Positions 40,586 to 50,237 of a stretch of 64,000 bases of DNA are shown here, in pieces. The stretch lies in NCBI GenBank assembly GCA_033763775.1, contig JANRJW010000005.1, positions 91,103-155,102 of the forward strand. Reading direction: 5' to 3'. Made by a program: the position numbers and the translations under genes. Below the pieces are notes generated by a model. That model did not search any database. It was not told the origin of the DNA and saw only the letters and a program-made list of their open reading frames with translations. Source of the DNA: JAJTHB01 sp033763775 (lineage in GTDB: Bacteria > Pseudomonadota > Alphaproteobacteria > Rickettsiales > SXRF01). Within the stretch, counting starts at the first letter, position 1. The number at the start of each line of letters is the position of its first letter.

Positions 40586-42481
40586 TTGAGCCTTCGCCCT
40601 GTACTAGACCGCGTCAGCAGCCCCGCCGATCTTCGCATCATGACCGACAGCGAGCTTACGCAGCTTGCCAGCGAGGTTCGTAGCGAGCTGATCGAGGTGG
40701 TGTCGCAGACGGGCGGCCACCTTGGTGCTGGCCTTGGTGTGGTGGAGCTGACGATTGCGCTGCATCACGTTTTCAACACCCCGGACGACCTGCTCATCTG
40801 GGATGTTGGCCACCAGTCTTACCCGCATAAAATGCTCACCGGCCGCCGCCAGCGCATGCAAACCATTCGCCAGCCCGGCGGCCTTGCCGGTTTTTGCAAG
40901 CGCGATGAAAGCCCGTATGATGTGTTTGGCGCCGGCCATAGCTCCACTTCCATTTCCGCCGCCCTCGGCATGGCGGTCGCGCGTGATTTTGATAAGAAAG
41001 ATCACGAAGTCATCGCTGTCATCGGTGATGGCGCGATGAGTGCGGGCATGGCGTTTGAAGCAATGAATAATGCTGGCGCGCTGGATACGCGCCTCATCGT
41101 CATCCTGAACGATAATGATATGTCGATTGCGCCGCCGGTCGGCGCGATGAGCGCTTACCTCGCAAGGCTCATCTCCTCGCATTCCTACCACAAGCTGCGC
41201 GATATCGGCAAAGCGGTCACGGATAAATTCCCCGAGCCGCTGGCGCGCCTCGCCAAGCGCGCGGAGCACATGGCGCGAAATATGGCAGTGGGCGGCACGC
41301 TGTTTGACCAGCTTGGCTTTTACTATGTCGGGCCGGTGGATGGCCACAACCTGAATCATTTGCTACCCGTGCTGCGCAACGTGAAAAATGAAAAAGAGTC
41401 TGGGCCAGTGCTCATCCATGTCGTTACCAAAAAAGGCCATGGCTATGCCCCCGCCGAAGCCTCCGACGATAAATATCACGGCGTGGTGAAGTTTGATGTG
41501 GCGACCGGCGCGCAGAAAAAACCCGCTGCCAGCGCACCGAGCTATACCAAAGTATTTGCCGAAAGCTTGGTGGGTGAAGCAAAGCGCGATGAAAAAATCA
41601 TCGGAGTCACCGCCGCCATGCCATCGGGCACCGGCCTTGATTTATTTGCCAAACAATACCCGGATCGCTGTTTTGATGTCGGCATTGCCGAGCAGCACGC
41701 TGTGACCTTTGCGGCAGGGCTTGCCGCCCAGGGCTACAAGCCCTTCTGCGCGATTTATTCCACCTTCCTCCAGCGCGCCTATGATCAGGTGGTGCATGAT
41801 GTGGCGGTGCAGAATCTACCTGTCCGTTTTGCGCTGGATCGCGCGGGGCTGGTGGGCGCGGATGGCCCCACCCACGCCGGTTCGTTTGATATCACCTACC
41901 TTGCCACACTGCCGAATTTTGTGGTGATGGCGCCCAGCGATGAAGCCGAGCTGAAACACATGGTGGCGACCGCAGCAGCTTACGATCAGGGCCCGATCGC
42001 GCTACGCTACCCGCGCGGTGAGGGCGTTGGCTGCACGATGCCGGATCGCGGCGAAGTTCTTCCGATTGGTAAAGGAAGGCTTGTTAGAGAAGGTCAAGAT
42101 GTCGCGATTCTTTCGCTCGGCACGAGGCTTGGTGAATGCATGAAAGCCGGTGAAGCACTCAGCGCCACCGTGGCTGATGCACGTTTTGCCAAACCACTCG
42201 ACCATGCATTAATCCACGATCTGATGACACGCCACAGCCTGCTCATCACGGTGGAGGAGGGGTCAATCGGCGGATTTGGCGCTCATGTGATGCATCTTGC
42301 GGCACATGAAGGCTGGCTGGCAAACTGCCAGATTTTGCCTCTGTGTCTGCCGGACAGCTTCATCGAGCATGGCAACCCCAAAGCGCAATATGACGAGGCA
42401 GGCCTGAACGCCGAGCAGATTATCGAAGCCGCGCGCGCGCGCCTCGGTGCCAAACCGCAGCTGGTGAAAAACCATGGGTAG
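40586..42481 (+). CDS. dxs: 1-deoxy-D-xylulose-5-phosphate synthase Dxs
   Basis: A thiamine-diphosphate enzyme, the first step of the MEP isoprenoid pathway. SQTGGHLGAGLGVVELTIALHH, the ThDP motif GDGAMSAGMAFEAMNNAG, and the C-terminal DRAGLVGADGPTHAG block are present in 631 aa. The TTG start at 40586 is supported because LRPVLDRVSSPADLR is conserved in the family upstream of the first ATG (40640). A REP-like repeat follows. Confidence 0.96.
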   Translation: MSLRPVLDRVSSPADLRIMTDSELTQLASEVRSELIEVVSQTGGHLGAGLGVVELTIALHHVFNTPDDLLIWDVGHQSYPHKMLTGRRQRMQTIRQPGGLAGFCKRDESPYDVFGAGHSSTSISAALGMAVARDFDKKDHEVIAVIGDGAMSAGMAFEAMNNAGALDTRLIVILNDNDMSIAPPVGAMSAYLARLISSHSYHKLRDIGKAVTDKFPEPLARLAKRAEHMARNMAVGGTLFDQLGFYYVGPVDGHNLNHLLPVLRNVKNEKESGPVLIHVVTKKGHGYAPAEASDDKYHGVVKFDVATGAQKKPAASAPSYTKVFAESLVGEAKRDEKIIGVTAAMPSGTGLDLFAKQYPDRCFDVGIAEQHAVTFAAGLAAQGYKPFCAIYSTFLQRAYDQVVHDVAVQNLPVRFALDRAGLVGADGPTHAGSFDITYLATLPNFVVMAPSDEAELKHMVATAAAYDQGPIALRYPRGEGVGCTMPDRGEVLPIGKGRLVREGQDVAILSLGTRLGECMKAGEALSATVADARFAKPLDHALIHDLMTRHSLLITVEEGSIGGFGAHVMHLAAHEGWLANCQILPLCLPDSFIEHGNPKAQYDEAGLNAEQIIEAARARLGAKPQLVKNHG

Positions 42482-42487
42482 TGTTTT

Positions 42488-42575
42488 CGTCATTGCGAGG
42501 AGTGTAAGCGACGAAGCAATCCAGCTCCTTACATTGATAAAAAATGGATTGCTTCGCTGGCGCTCGCAATGACGA
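42488..42575. repeat. REP-like palindrome, CGTCATTGCGAG family, copy 2
   Basis: CGTCATTGCGAGG...GACGAAGCAATCCA faces TGGATTGCTTCGCTGGCGCTCGCAATGACG. The two ends are exact complements over the last ten bases. The ATG of the following gene (42569) is inside the right end. Confidence 0.88.
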
Positions 42576-43069
42576 ACATCATCGTTCAAAAAAATCACCT
42601 CACCTTCATGGATAAAACCTATCGCTGCGCGATTGGCAAAGGTGGCTTTTCCAAACACAAAAAAGAAGGTGACGGCTGCACGCCGCTGGGGGAATTTGCG
42701 CTTCGCAAATGCTGGTATCGCCATGACAAGGTGGATTGTGTAGTAACGCACCTGCCGCTTTCCATTATTCGTGAGGATTATGGCTGGTCGGATGATCCAT
42801 CAAAGCCGGACTACAACAAGCCGGTGCGCCTTCCTTACAGCGGCTCGCATGAGAAGCTCTGGCGGGGGGATGGGCTGTATGATGTGTTTGTGGAGATCGG
42901 CTACAATGATGATCCGGTTGTCGCAGGCAAGGGCAGCGCTATTTTCCTTCACTGCGCAACCGAAGATTATCAGCCCACCGAAGGCTGCGTGGCGCTGGCG
43001 AAAAACGATCTGCTTAAGTTGCTGGAGCACATTGATACAAAGACCCGCATCCTCATCCACACGCCCTAG
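42569..43069 (+). CDS. L,D-transpeptidase family protein (YkuD-like)
   Basis: A 166-aa protein of the short YkuD-related family: YRCAIGKGGFSKHKKEGDGCTPLGEF, then the active-site region IFLHCATEDYQPTEGCVALA with His and Cys at the expected spacing. Such enzymes crosslink peptidoglycan or attach proteins to it, but this short branch has no visible signal peptide and is uncharacterised. The ATG lies inside a REP-like repeat and has no Shine-Dalgarno; the first residues MTNIIVQKN still align with the family, so this start is kept. Confidence 0.88.
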   Translation: MTNIIVQKNHLTFMDKTYRCAIGKGGFSKHKKEGDGCTPLGEFALRKCWYRHDKVDCVVTHLPLSIIREDYGWSDDPSKPDYNKPVRLPYSGSHEKLWRGDGLYDVFVEIGYNDDPVVAGKGSAIFLHCATEDYQPTEGCVALAKNDLLKLLEHIDTKTRILIHTP

Positions 43070-43138
43070 TTTTTCCTTGCTCTTTTACCCGCCTGCCGTT
43101 ACTTTCCGCCCGTTTTAACCCAGCATAAGGAATCCATC

Positions 43139-44455
43139 ATGTCTGCCACCGCTAAATCACACGCCCTGCCCAACGATTTCAAAGTTGCGGATATGTCGCT
43201 CGCCGACTGGGGGCGCAAAGAAATCTCCATTGCCGAGAGCGAAATGCCCGGCCTGATGGCGATCCGCAAGGAATATGCCGCTTCGCAGCCGCTGAAAGGC
43301 GCGCGCATTGCTGGCTGTCTGCACATGACGATTCAGACCGCCGTGCTCATCGAGACGCTGACCGCTCTTGGCGCATCCGTGCGCTGGTCAAGCTGCAACA
43401 TTTTTTCCACACAGGATCAGGCAGCGGCGGCGATTGCGGCGGCGGGCATCCCGGTATTTGCTTGGAAAGGCGAAACCGAAGAGGAATATGACTGGTGCGT
43501 GGAGCAGACCATCCATGGCCCGAATGGCTGGAAGCCGAATATGATTCTTGATGATGGCGGCGACCTCACCAAGATGGTGCATGAAAAATACACCGAACTA
43601 CTCACTGATATCAAAGGCATCTCCGAAGAAACCACCACCGGCGTGCACCGCTTGCATGAGATGGTGAAGGCTGGCAAGCTCAAAGTGCCCGCGATTGATG
43701 TCAATAATTCGGTGACCAAATCAAAGTTCGACAACCTCTATGGCTGCCGCGAATCGCTGCCGGATGGCCTGAAGCGCGCGACCGATGTGATGTTTGCTGG
43801 TAAAGTCGCGGTGGTGGCTGGCTTTGGCGATGTGGGCAAAGGCTCAGCCGCAAGCCTTAAGAACCAGGGCGCCCGAGTAGTCGTGACTGAAATCGATCCG
43901 ATCTGCGCGCTGCAGGCGGCAATGGAAGGCTATCAGGTGACCACCATGGACGAAGCGGCAAGCATGGGCGATATTTTCGTCACCGCGACTGGTAACGTCG
44001 ATGTCATCACGCTCGATCACATGCGTAAGATGAAAGATCGCGCGATTGTCTGCAACATCGGTCATTTCGATTCCGAAATCCAGATTGCCGCGCTGCGCAA
44101 CATGAAATGGACGGAAGTGAAACCGCAGGTGGATGAAGTGGAATTTCCCGATGGCAAGCGCATCATCGTGCTTGCTAAAGGGCGTCTGGTCAATCTTGGC
44201 TGCGCTACCGGGCACCCCAGCTTTGTGATGTCCACCAGCTTCTCGAACCAGGTGCTAGCGCAGATTGAGCTGTGGAAAAATCACAGCAACTATGAAAACA
44301 AAGTCTATGTGCTGCCAAAGCATCTTGATGAAAAAGTAGCGGCGCTTCACCTTGAAAAACTTGGCGTGAAACTCACCAAGCTCACCAAGGAGCAGGCGGA
44401 GTATCTGAACGTCTCCGCAGCCGGACCATTTAAACCTGAAGGTTATCGTTATTAG
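43139..44455 (+). CDS. ahcY: adenosylhomocysteinase AhcY
   Basis: S-adenosylhomocysteine hydrolase, which regenerates homocysteine and adenosine. In 438 aa: CLHMTIQTAVLIETL, CNIFSTQDQAAAAIA, the NAD-binding GFGDVGKGSA and C-terminal KPEGYRY, all family-standard. ATAAGGA precedes the ATG. No SAH riboswitch was recognised in the 70-bp leader. With metK and metZ it completes a methyl-cycle set. Confidence 0.98.
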   Translation: MSATAKSHALPNDFKVADMSLADWGRKEISIAESEMPGLMAIRKEYAASQPLKGARIAGCLHMTIQTAVLIETLTALGASVRWSSCNIFSTQDQAAAAIAAAGIPVFAWKGETEEEYDWCVEQTIHGPNGWKPNMILDDGGDLTKMVHEKYTELLTDIKGISEETTTGVHRLHEMVKAGKLKVPAIDVNNSVTKSKFDNLYGCRESLPDGLKRATDVMFAGKVAVVAGFGDVGKGSAASLKNQGARVVVTEIDPICALQAAMEGYQVTTMDEAASMGDIFVTATGNVDVITLDHMRKMKDRAIVCNIGHFDSEIQIAALRNMKWTEVKPQVDEVEFPDGKRIIVLAKGRLVNLGCATGHPSFVMSTSFSNQVLAQIELWKNHSNYENKVYVLPKHLDEKVAALHLEKLGVKLTKLTKEQAEYLNVSAAGPFKPEGYRY

Positions 44456-44499
44456 CAGTTGTCGCATCTGGGGAATTGGTGTTACAACCAATTCCCAGC

Positions 44500-46557
44500 A
44501 TGACGACTTCACCTGATGTAATCATTTTCTGGCTGGTCATGGCCGTTGCCGCTGCCGCGCTGACGGGCTGGCTGCGCGCAGATCTCCGGTTGATGCAGCT
44601 GCTGTCGCAGCAAGGCAAACCCCGCCAGCCAGACCCTGAAACAAGCCGTCTGCAGGCTGAAAACGAAAAGCTCAAAACCGAGCTGAAAAATCTTTCCACC
44701 ATTCTTAACATGGCGCCGTTTCCCATCTGGCAGCGCGATGCTCAGCTGAATATCCGCTACTACAACCTTGCTTATGGCGAGGCAGTCGAAGATCTTCACG
44801 ACAAGCCGGACGAAACACCGGAGATGGATAAAAAAGTGCGTGGTCTTGCGCGCATGGCGCTGGAAACCGGCAAGACCATGTCGGAATATCAACATATCAT
44901 TCTCGGTGGCCAGCGACGGCTCTACCATATCTCTGAGCATCCACTTCGAGAAGAAGACAAGCTGGTGGGCTTTGCGGTTGAGATGGCGGAAATTGACCGT
45001 CTGAAAGAAGAGCTCTCTCGCCATATGTCGGCGCAGGACGACCTGCTCGAAAGCTCCGCCAGCGCGATGGCGATTTATGGTTCGGACATGCGTCTGAAGT
45101 CGTTTAATTATGCGTTTGTTTCGCTGTGGAAACTCGACGAACTCTGGCTCGACACCCAGCCCACCTACGGCGAGATTTTGGAAGTGCTGCGCGAAAAAAG
45201 AAAGCTGCCGGAGCAGGCCAACTTCCAGCTTTTCAAGCAGCAGCAGCTGAAGCTGTTTACGGATTTGATTGATCCGCGTGAGGAATTTTTCTACCTGCCT
45301 GATGGCAAGGCGCTGCGCGTGATTGCGATTCCGCATGCGCTTGGCGGTATCCTCTTCGCCTATGAGGATGTCACCGACCGGCTGGCACTGGAGCGCTCCT
45401 ACAACACGCTCATTGCTGTGCAGCGTGAAACGCTTGATAACCTGCATGAGGGCGTGGCGGTATTTGGCGAAGATGGCCGCCTGAAGCTGTGCAACCCGGG
45501 CTACATTAAAATGTGGAACCTTCCTGCCGAAATGACGCAGACCGAGCCGCACCTTGGCGACATCATCGAGCGCTGCCGCCCACTATTTGCGGTGGAAGAT
45601 TGGGTGGCGTTTAAAAAAGCGCATATCGAGCGCATCCAGTCGCGCAGCTACTTAGCGCAGCATCTCGAGCGCGCGGATGGCAAGGTGATTGACTGGCGCA
45701 AGGTGCCGCTGCCCGATGGCGCGACGCTTATTTCCTATCTCGATATCACGGATAGCACGCTGGTCGAGCGCAGCCTGCGCGAGCGCAACGAAGCGTTGCA
45801 GGAGGCGGATCGTCTTAAAACCGAATTTCTGGCGAATGTGTCCTATGAGCTGCGTTCGCCGCTCACCTCCATTGCCGGCTTTTCTGAAATGCTGGCGCAG
45901 GAATATTTCGGCCCGCTATCTGATAAGCAGAAGGAATATGTTCAGGGCATTCACCAATCATCACAGCATCTGATGCACCTGATTAATGATATTCTGGATC
46001 TGGCCAGCATCGAGGCGGGCTACATGCGCCTTGATGTCAGCAAATTTGATGTGCCGGCGATGCTTGGTTCCGTGGTGCTGCTGATGGCAGAGCGCGCACG
46101 CGAGCACGAGGTTGGCGTGGTGCTGGAATGCCCTGCGAAATTTGGCAAAATGACCGGGGATGAAACCCGCCTCAAGCAAGTGCTGTATAACCTGCTGTCG
46201 AATGCGGTGAATTTCTCTGAATCGGGCAGCAAAGTGACACTGGGGGTGCGAGAAGAGGAGGGAGAGCAGCTTATTTTCTGGGTACAGGATGAAGGTCAGG
46301 GTATTCCCGCCGAAGAGCAGGAGGCGGTGTTCGATAAATTCTATAAAGGCAAAACCCAGGAAGCGGCGCGCGGCAAATCTGGCCAGCGTTCCGGCACCGG
46401 GCTTGGGCTTTCGATTGTGCGAAGCTTTGTGGAGCTGCATGGCGGCCGCGTGATGCTACACTCTGAAACTGGCCATGGCACTCGTGTCGAGTGTCATCTG
46501 CCACGCCATAATCCGGCGCTGGAGATTAAGCCGAAAACAAGAAAGAAAGTCGCCTGA
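44500..46557 (+). CDS. divL: DivL-type PAS sensor kinase with tyrosine H-box
   Basis: A 685-aa membrane protein: one N-terminal helix, PAS-type domains (about residues 60-430), a DHp helix with FLANVSYELRSPLTS, and a HATPase domain with N-box LKQVLYNLLSNAVNF, G1 QDEGQGIP and G2 GTGLGLSIV. The phosphoacceptor His is replaced by Tyr, the hallmark of Caulobacter DivL, which controls the CckA-CtrA cell-cycle relay and binds DivK. ATG at 44500 is chosen over 44476. The stop overlaps the purU start by one base. Confidence 0.88.
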   Translation: MTTSPDVIIFWLVMAVAAAALTGWLRADLRLMQLLSQQGKPRQPDPETSRLQAENEKLKTELKNLSTILNMAPFPIWQRDAQLNIRYYNLAYGEAVEDLHDKPDETPEMDKKVRGLARMALETGKTMSEYQHIILGGQRRLYHISEHPLREEDKLVGFAVEMAEIDRLKEELSRHMSAQDDLLESSASAMAIYGSDMRLKSFNYAFVSLWKLDELWLDTQPTYGEILEVLREKRKLPEQANFQLFKQQQLKLFTDLIDPREEFFYLPDGKALRVIAIPHALGGILFAYEDVTDRLALERSYNTLIAVQRETLDNLHEGVAVFGEDGRLKLCNPGYIKMWNLPAEMTQTEPHLGDIIERCRPLFAVEDWVAFKKAHIERIQSRSYLAQHLERADGKVIDWRKVPLPDGATLISYLDITDSTLVERSLRERNEALQEADRLKTEFLANVSYELRSPLTSIAGFSEMLAQEYFGPLSDKQKEYVQGIHQSSQHLMHLINDILDLASIEAGYMRLDVSKFDVPAMLGSVVLLMAERAREHEVGVVLECPAKFGKMTGDETRLKQVLYNLLSNAVNFSESGSKVTLGVREEEGEQLIFWVQDEGQGIPAEEQEAVFDKFYKGKTQEAARGKSGQRSGTGLGLSIVRSFVELHGGRVMLHSETGHGTRVECHLPRHNPALEIKPKTRKKVA

Positions 46558-47420
46558 TGCAGCATCCGCACCGCTTCATTCTCACATTATCCTGCCCGGA
46601 TGTGCGCGGCATTGTCCACCGCGTCACAGGCTTTCTCGCGCAGCATGGCGGCTTTATTTTGGAGTCGGCGCAGTTTGGCGATGAAGATACCGAGCAGTTT
46701 TTCATGCGTGTGGATTTTGCGCTGGAGAAAAATGATGTATCGCTCGAGGCGCTTTCAGCCGCGTTTGCAGCAGAGGTTGCGGCGCCCTTTGCCATGCGCT
46801 GGCAGATGGTGCCCAAAGCGCGAAAGCCCCGCGTGCTGATCATGGTGTCGCAGCACGGCCACTGCCTGCAGGATCTGCTTTACCGCACAAGCGCCGGCCA
46901 GCTGGCGATTGAAGTGCCGGCGATTATCTCCAACCATCAGGCGCTGGAGCCGATTGCCAGCCATTACCAGATTCCGTTTCATCACTGGCCGGTGGATGCA
47001 ACATCGAGGCCTGCGCAGGAAAAATCAGTGTTGGCGCTGATGGAAAAAGAATCCATCGACCTTCTGGTGCTTGCGCGCTACATGCAGATTCTGTCGCCGT
47101 CCATGTGTCAGTCGCTGGTCGGCAGGGCGATGAACATTCACCACTCATTTCTGCCCAGCTTCAAGGGTGCAAGACCCTATCATCAGGCTTACGCGCGCGG
47201 TGTGAAGCTGATTGGCGCCACCGCCCATTATGTGACCACCGATCTCGATGAAGGGCCGATTATTGAGCAGGAAGTGGCGCGCGTCGACCACACACAGACG
47301 CCGCAGCAGCTGGCGGCTATCGGCGCGGATATTGAGGCAAGTGTTCTGGCGCGCGCTGTGAAATATCACTCGGAACACCGCGTGTTTCTGAATGGTCAGA
47401 AAACGGTTGTTTTCAAGTAG
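46557..47420 (+). CDS. purU: formyltetrahydrofolate deformylase PurU
   Basis: PurU hydrolyses 10-formyl-THF to THF and formate, balancing one-carbon pools with SAM metabolism. An N-terminal ACT domain (about residues 8-85, LSCPDVRGIVHRVTGFL) precedes the formyltransferase-like domain with LARYMQILS, the catalytic NIHHSFLPSFKGARPYHQA and GATAHYVTTDLDEGPII. It ends 3 bp from the convergent lon stop. Confidence 0.95.
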   Translation: MQHPHRFILTLSCPDVRGIVHRVTGFLAQHGGFILESAQFGDEDTEQFFMRVDFALEKNDVSLEALSAAFAAEVAAPFAMRWQMVPKARKPRVLIMVSQHGHCLQDLLYRTSAGQLAIEVPAIISNHQALEPIASHYQIPFHHWPVDATSRPAQEKSVLALMEKESIDLLVLARYMQILSPSMCQSLVGRAMNIHHSFLPSFKGARPYHQAYARGVKLIGATAHYVTTDLDEGPIIEQEVARVDHTQTPQQLAAIGADIEASVLARAVKYHSEHRVFLNGQKTVVFK

Positions 47421-47423
47421 CTA

Positions 47424-49832
47424 TCAATGCGTCACCAGCGGCGCATCGCCATCTGTCTTGGGCATTACTGGCAGGCCGTCCTTGTCGCGCGGCGGGTTCC
47501 ATTCCACTGCTTCAGGCTGGCGCACCAGCGCATGACGTAGCACTTCGTCTACCGTTGCCACCGGAATAATACTCAACCCTTTTTTCACATTGTCGGGAAT
47601 TTCCTGCAGGTCTTTGATATTTTCTTCAGGAATCAGCACCGTAGTGATGCCGCCGCGCATCGCCGCCAGCAGCTTTTCTTTCAGGCCGCCAATCGCCAGC
47701 ACGCGGCCGCGCAGCGTCACCTCTCCGGTCATGGCCACGTTCTTTTTCACAGCAATGCCGGTCAGCACGGAAACAATCGCCGTGGTCATTGCAATACCAG
47801 CTGAGGGGCCGTCTTTCGGAGTCGCGCCTTCGGGCACGTGCACGTGAATATCTTTCTGCTGGAAAACCGGCGGAATAATACCAAACGCCAGCGAGCGCGA
47901 GCGCACATAAGCAATCGCCGCTTTGACTGATTCCTGCATCACATCGCCGAGTTTGCCGGTGATTGCGGTCATGCCTTTGCCGGGCATGGTCACCGCTTCA
48001 ATGACGAGCAGGTCGCCGCCCACTTCCGTCCAGGCAAGGCCGGTCACCATACCAACGAGATCTTCTTTTTCCATCTCGCCGTAGCTGAATTTGCGGACAC
48101 CCGCAAATTTCGCGAGGTTGCTGGTGGAAACTTTGATGGCGTTTTTGCCCTTCATCAGAATGTCTTTGACCGATTTGCGCGCCATGCTCGCAATCTCGCG
48201 CTCAAGATTACGAACGCCCGCTTCGCGCGTGTAGTAGCGAATGACATCGCGCAGCGCATCTTCGGAAAGCGACCACTCATCCTTTTTCAGCCCGTGCATT
48301 TTCATCTGCTTGGGAATCAGGTGGCGTTTAGCAATATGCACCTTTTCATCTTCGGTATAGCCGGGAATGCGAATCAGCTCCATGCGGTCGAGCAGGGGGC
48401 GCGGCATGTTGGTGGAATTGGCGGTGGCGATAAACATGACATCCGACAGATCGTAATCCACTTCCAGATAGTGATCGCCGAAGGTTTTGTTCTGTTCGGG
48501 ATCGAGCACTTCCAGCAAGGCTGCGGCAGGGTCGCCGCGATAATCCGAGCCCATTTTATCGATTTCATCGAGCAGGAAAAGTGGGTTGGATGTTTTGGCT
48601 TTTTTCATCGACTGGATGATTTTTCCGGGCATCGAACCGATGTAAGTGCGGCGGTGACCGCGAATTTCCGCCTCATCACGCACACCGCCCAGCGAAATGC
48701 GCACGAAGCTGCGACCGGTGGCACGCGCGATGGATTTGGCGAGCGATGTCTTGCCCACGCCCGGCGGGCCAACGATGCAGAGAATCTGGCTTCTGACCTG
48801 TTTGGTGCGCTGCTGCACCGCGAGATATTCCAGCACGCGGTCTTTGACTTTCTCGAGGCCGTAATGATCTTCATCCAGCACCTTCTGCGCGAATTTGAGG
48901 TCGCTGATGATGCGCGATGTTTTTTTCCACGGAATGGTGGTCATCCAATCCAGATAGTTGCGAATGACCGACGCCTCCGCCGACATGCTGCTCATGGTGC
49001 GCAGCTTTTTCAGCTCGCTGAGCGCTTTCTCGCGCGCTTCTTTGCTCAGGCGGGTTTTTTTGATGGTTTCTTCCATCTGGCCGATTTCGTCTTTGCCATC
49101 TTCACCTTCGCCGAGCTCTTTCTGAATCGCCTTCATCTGCTCGTTGAGGTAATATTCGCGCTGGGTTTTTTCCATCTGACGCTTGACGCGAGAGCGAATC
49201 CGCCGCTCAGTGTTCAGCACAGAAATTTCATTTTCCATCAGCGTAAACAGGTGCTCAAGGCGCTGGGTGACGCTGAACATCTCAAGGATTTTCTGCTTTT
49301 CCTTGATATCAACCGACATATGCGCGGCAATGGTATCGGCCAGCAGCGACGGATGGGTGATTTTACCCACCGTGCCCAGCGTTTCCGGCTGAATCTTTTT
49401 ATTGAGCTTCACATATTGCTCAAACTGCCCAAGCACCGCGCGGAAAATACCTTCCGCCTCATCATGGCTGCCCTGCTGCTCGCTGACAGTTTCGGCCAGC
49501 ACCTGAAAATAATCACTGCCGCTGACAAACTCCTTGATATTGGCGCGCGCCACACCTTCCACCAGCACTTTCACCGTGCCGTCGGGGAGCCTGAGCAGCT
49601 GGAGAATATTGCCAATCGTGCCAACATGATAAAGGTCAGTTTCCTTGGGGTCATCCACCCCGCCGCTTTTTTGCGTGACCAGCAGAATCTTGCCCTCGCG
49701 GCGCACCACTTCTTCCAGTGCACGCACGGATTTCTCGCGCCCGACAAACAGCGGCACCACCATGGATGGAAACACCACAATATCGCGCAGGGGAAGGAGC
49801 GGGTAGATATCGGTTCTGGATTCGGTCGTCAT
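47424..49832 (-). CDS. lon: Lon protease
   Basis: An ATP-dependent cytoplasmic protease. The N-terminal substrate domain (about residues 10-200) with YPLLPLRDIVVFP, AAA+ motor with Walker A GPPGVGKTSLAKS and Walker B LFLLDEIDKM, and the serine-lysine protease domain with PKDGPSAGIAM and GEVTLRGRVLAIGGLKEK fill about 802 aa. ATG at 49832 (MTTESRTD) is preferred. A parS palindrome lies 24 bp upstream, so ParB spreading could touch its promoter. No RpoH promoter was recognised. Confidence 0.97.
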   Translation of the reverse strand: MTTESRTDIYPLLPLRDIVVFPSMVVPLFVGREKSVRALEEVVRREGKILLVTQKSGGVDDPKETDLYHVGTIGNILQLLRLPDGTVKVLVEGVARANIKEFVSGSDYFQVLAETVSEQQGSHDEAEGIFRAVLGQFEQYVKLNKKIQPETLGTVGKITHPSLLADTIAAHMSVDIKEKQKILEMFSVTQRLEHLFTLMENEISVLNTERRIRSRVKRQMEKTQREYYLNEQMKAIQKELGEGEDGKDEIGQMEETIKKTRLSKEAREKALSELKKLRTMSSMSAEASVIRNYLDWMTTIPWKKTSRIISDLKFAQKVLDEDHYGLEKVKDRVLEYLAVQQRTKQVRSQILCIVGPPGVGKTSLAKSIARATGRSFVRISLGGVRDEAEIRGHRRTYIGSMPGKIIQSMKKAKTSNPLFLLDEIDKMGSDYRGDPAAALLEVLDPEQNKTFGDHYLEVDYDLSDVMFIATANSTNMPRPLLDRMELIRIPGYTEDEKVHIAKRHLIPKQMKMHGLKKDEWSLSEDALRDVIRYYTREAGVRNLEREIASMARKSVKDILMKGKNAIKVSTSNLAKFAGVRKFSYGEMEKEDLVGMVTGLAWTEVGGDLLVIEAVTMPGKGMTAITGKLGDVMQESVKAAIAYVRSRSLAFGIIPPVFQQKDIHVHVPEGATPKDGPSAGIAMTTAIVSVLTGIAVKKNVAMTGEVTLRGRVLAIGGLKEKLLAAMRGGITTVLIPEENIKDLQEIPDNVKKGLSIIPVATVDEVLRHALVRQPEAVEWNPPRDKDGLPVMPKTDGDAPLVTH

Positions 49833-49856
49833 AACACCCAAACGTCAATTGAGAAA

Positions 49857-49872
49857 TGTTTCACGTGAAACA
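49857..49872. promoter_or_regulatory. parS site 1 (ParB-binding palindrome)
   Basis: TGTTTCACGTGAAACA, a perfect 16-bp palindrome identical to the broadly conserved bacterial parS consensus. It sits between lon and tRNA-Leu. Confidence 0.88.
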
Positions 49873-50019
49873 ATTAGACTTGCAAAGTTAATATAGGCCA
49901 ACTACGAAGCGTTTACCAGTAGTTAGTCGCTCGTTTACGCTCTCCAGTCGCATACAAGTTAATTTGTTGTAAAAAAACATGATGTTGTGCCTGGAGGTCG
50001 AAGACTGACGACGGATCCT

Positions 50020-50104
50020 GCGGATGTGGCGGAACTGGTAGACGCACCAGGTTTAGGTCCTGGCGCCGCGAGGCGTGGGGGTTCGAGTCCCTTCATCCGC
50101 ACCA
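50020..50104 (+). tRNA. tRNA-Leu (TAG anticodon)
   Basis: An 85-nt type II tRNA: acceptor GCGGATG/CATCCGC, anticodon stem CCAGG/CCTGG with loop TTTAGGT, long variable arm CGCCGCGAGGCG, T-loop TTCGAGT and encoded CCA. The CCA end passes straight into a four-hairpin repeat element. parS sites lie on both sides. Confidence 0.96.
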
Positions 50105-50217
50105 CCCTTCGCCTACGGCTTCGGGTGGCTTACGCCACTTTAGCGTAAGTCGCGCGAACGCCGGTACTTGGCGAAGGAGTGTCCGCCGAAGCTCTTTTGA
50201 GAGCGAAGGCAGGACTG
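50102..50217 (+). repeat. four-hairpin tRNA-tail element, copy 1
   Basis: Starting on the tRNA CCA: CCACCC..GGGTGG hairpin, CTTACGC/GCGTAAG hairpin, CGCC/GGCG hairpin and GCTCT/AGAGC hairpin, with CCTTCGC near the start complementary to GCGAAGG near the end. It aligns over its length with the element after tRNA-Val (57543-57652, minus strand), where several stems differ by paired changes. Confidence 0.8.
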
Positions 50218-50237
50218 GCAGCTGATTTAAGAAAAAT

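Noticed and set aside
42569..43069. Degenerate active site in the L,D-transpeptidase
   Set aside because: TEGCVAL with upstream FLH is normal for this short YkuD branch, so the active site is probably intact.
43070..43138. SAH or SAM riboswitch before ahcY
   Set aside because: The short pyrimidine-rich leader lacks any conserved aptamer core.
48294..49868. Long plus-strand open frame (524 aa) opposite lon
   Set aside because: Antisense shadow of lon; composition is typical of the reverse frame of a GC-rich gene, and lon has all conserved motifs.
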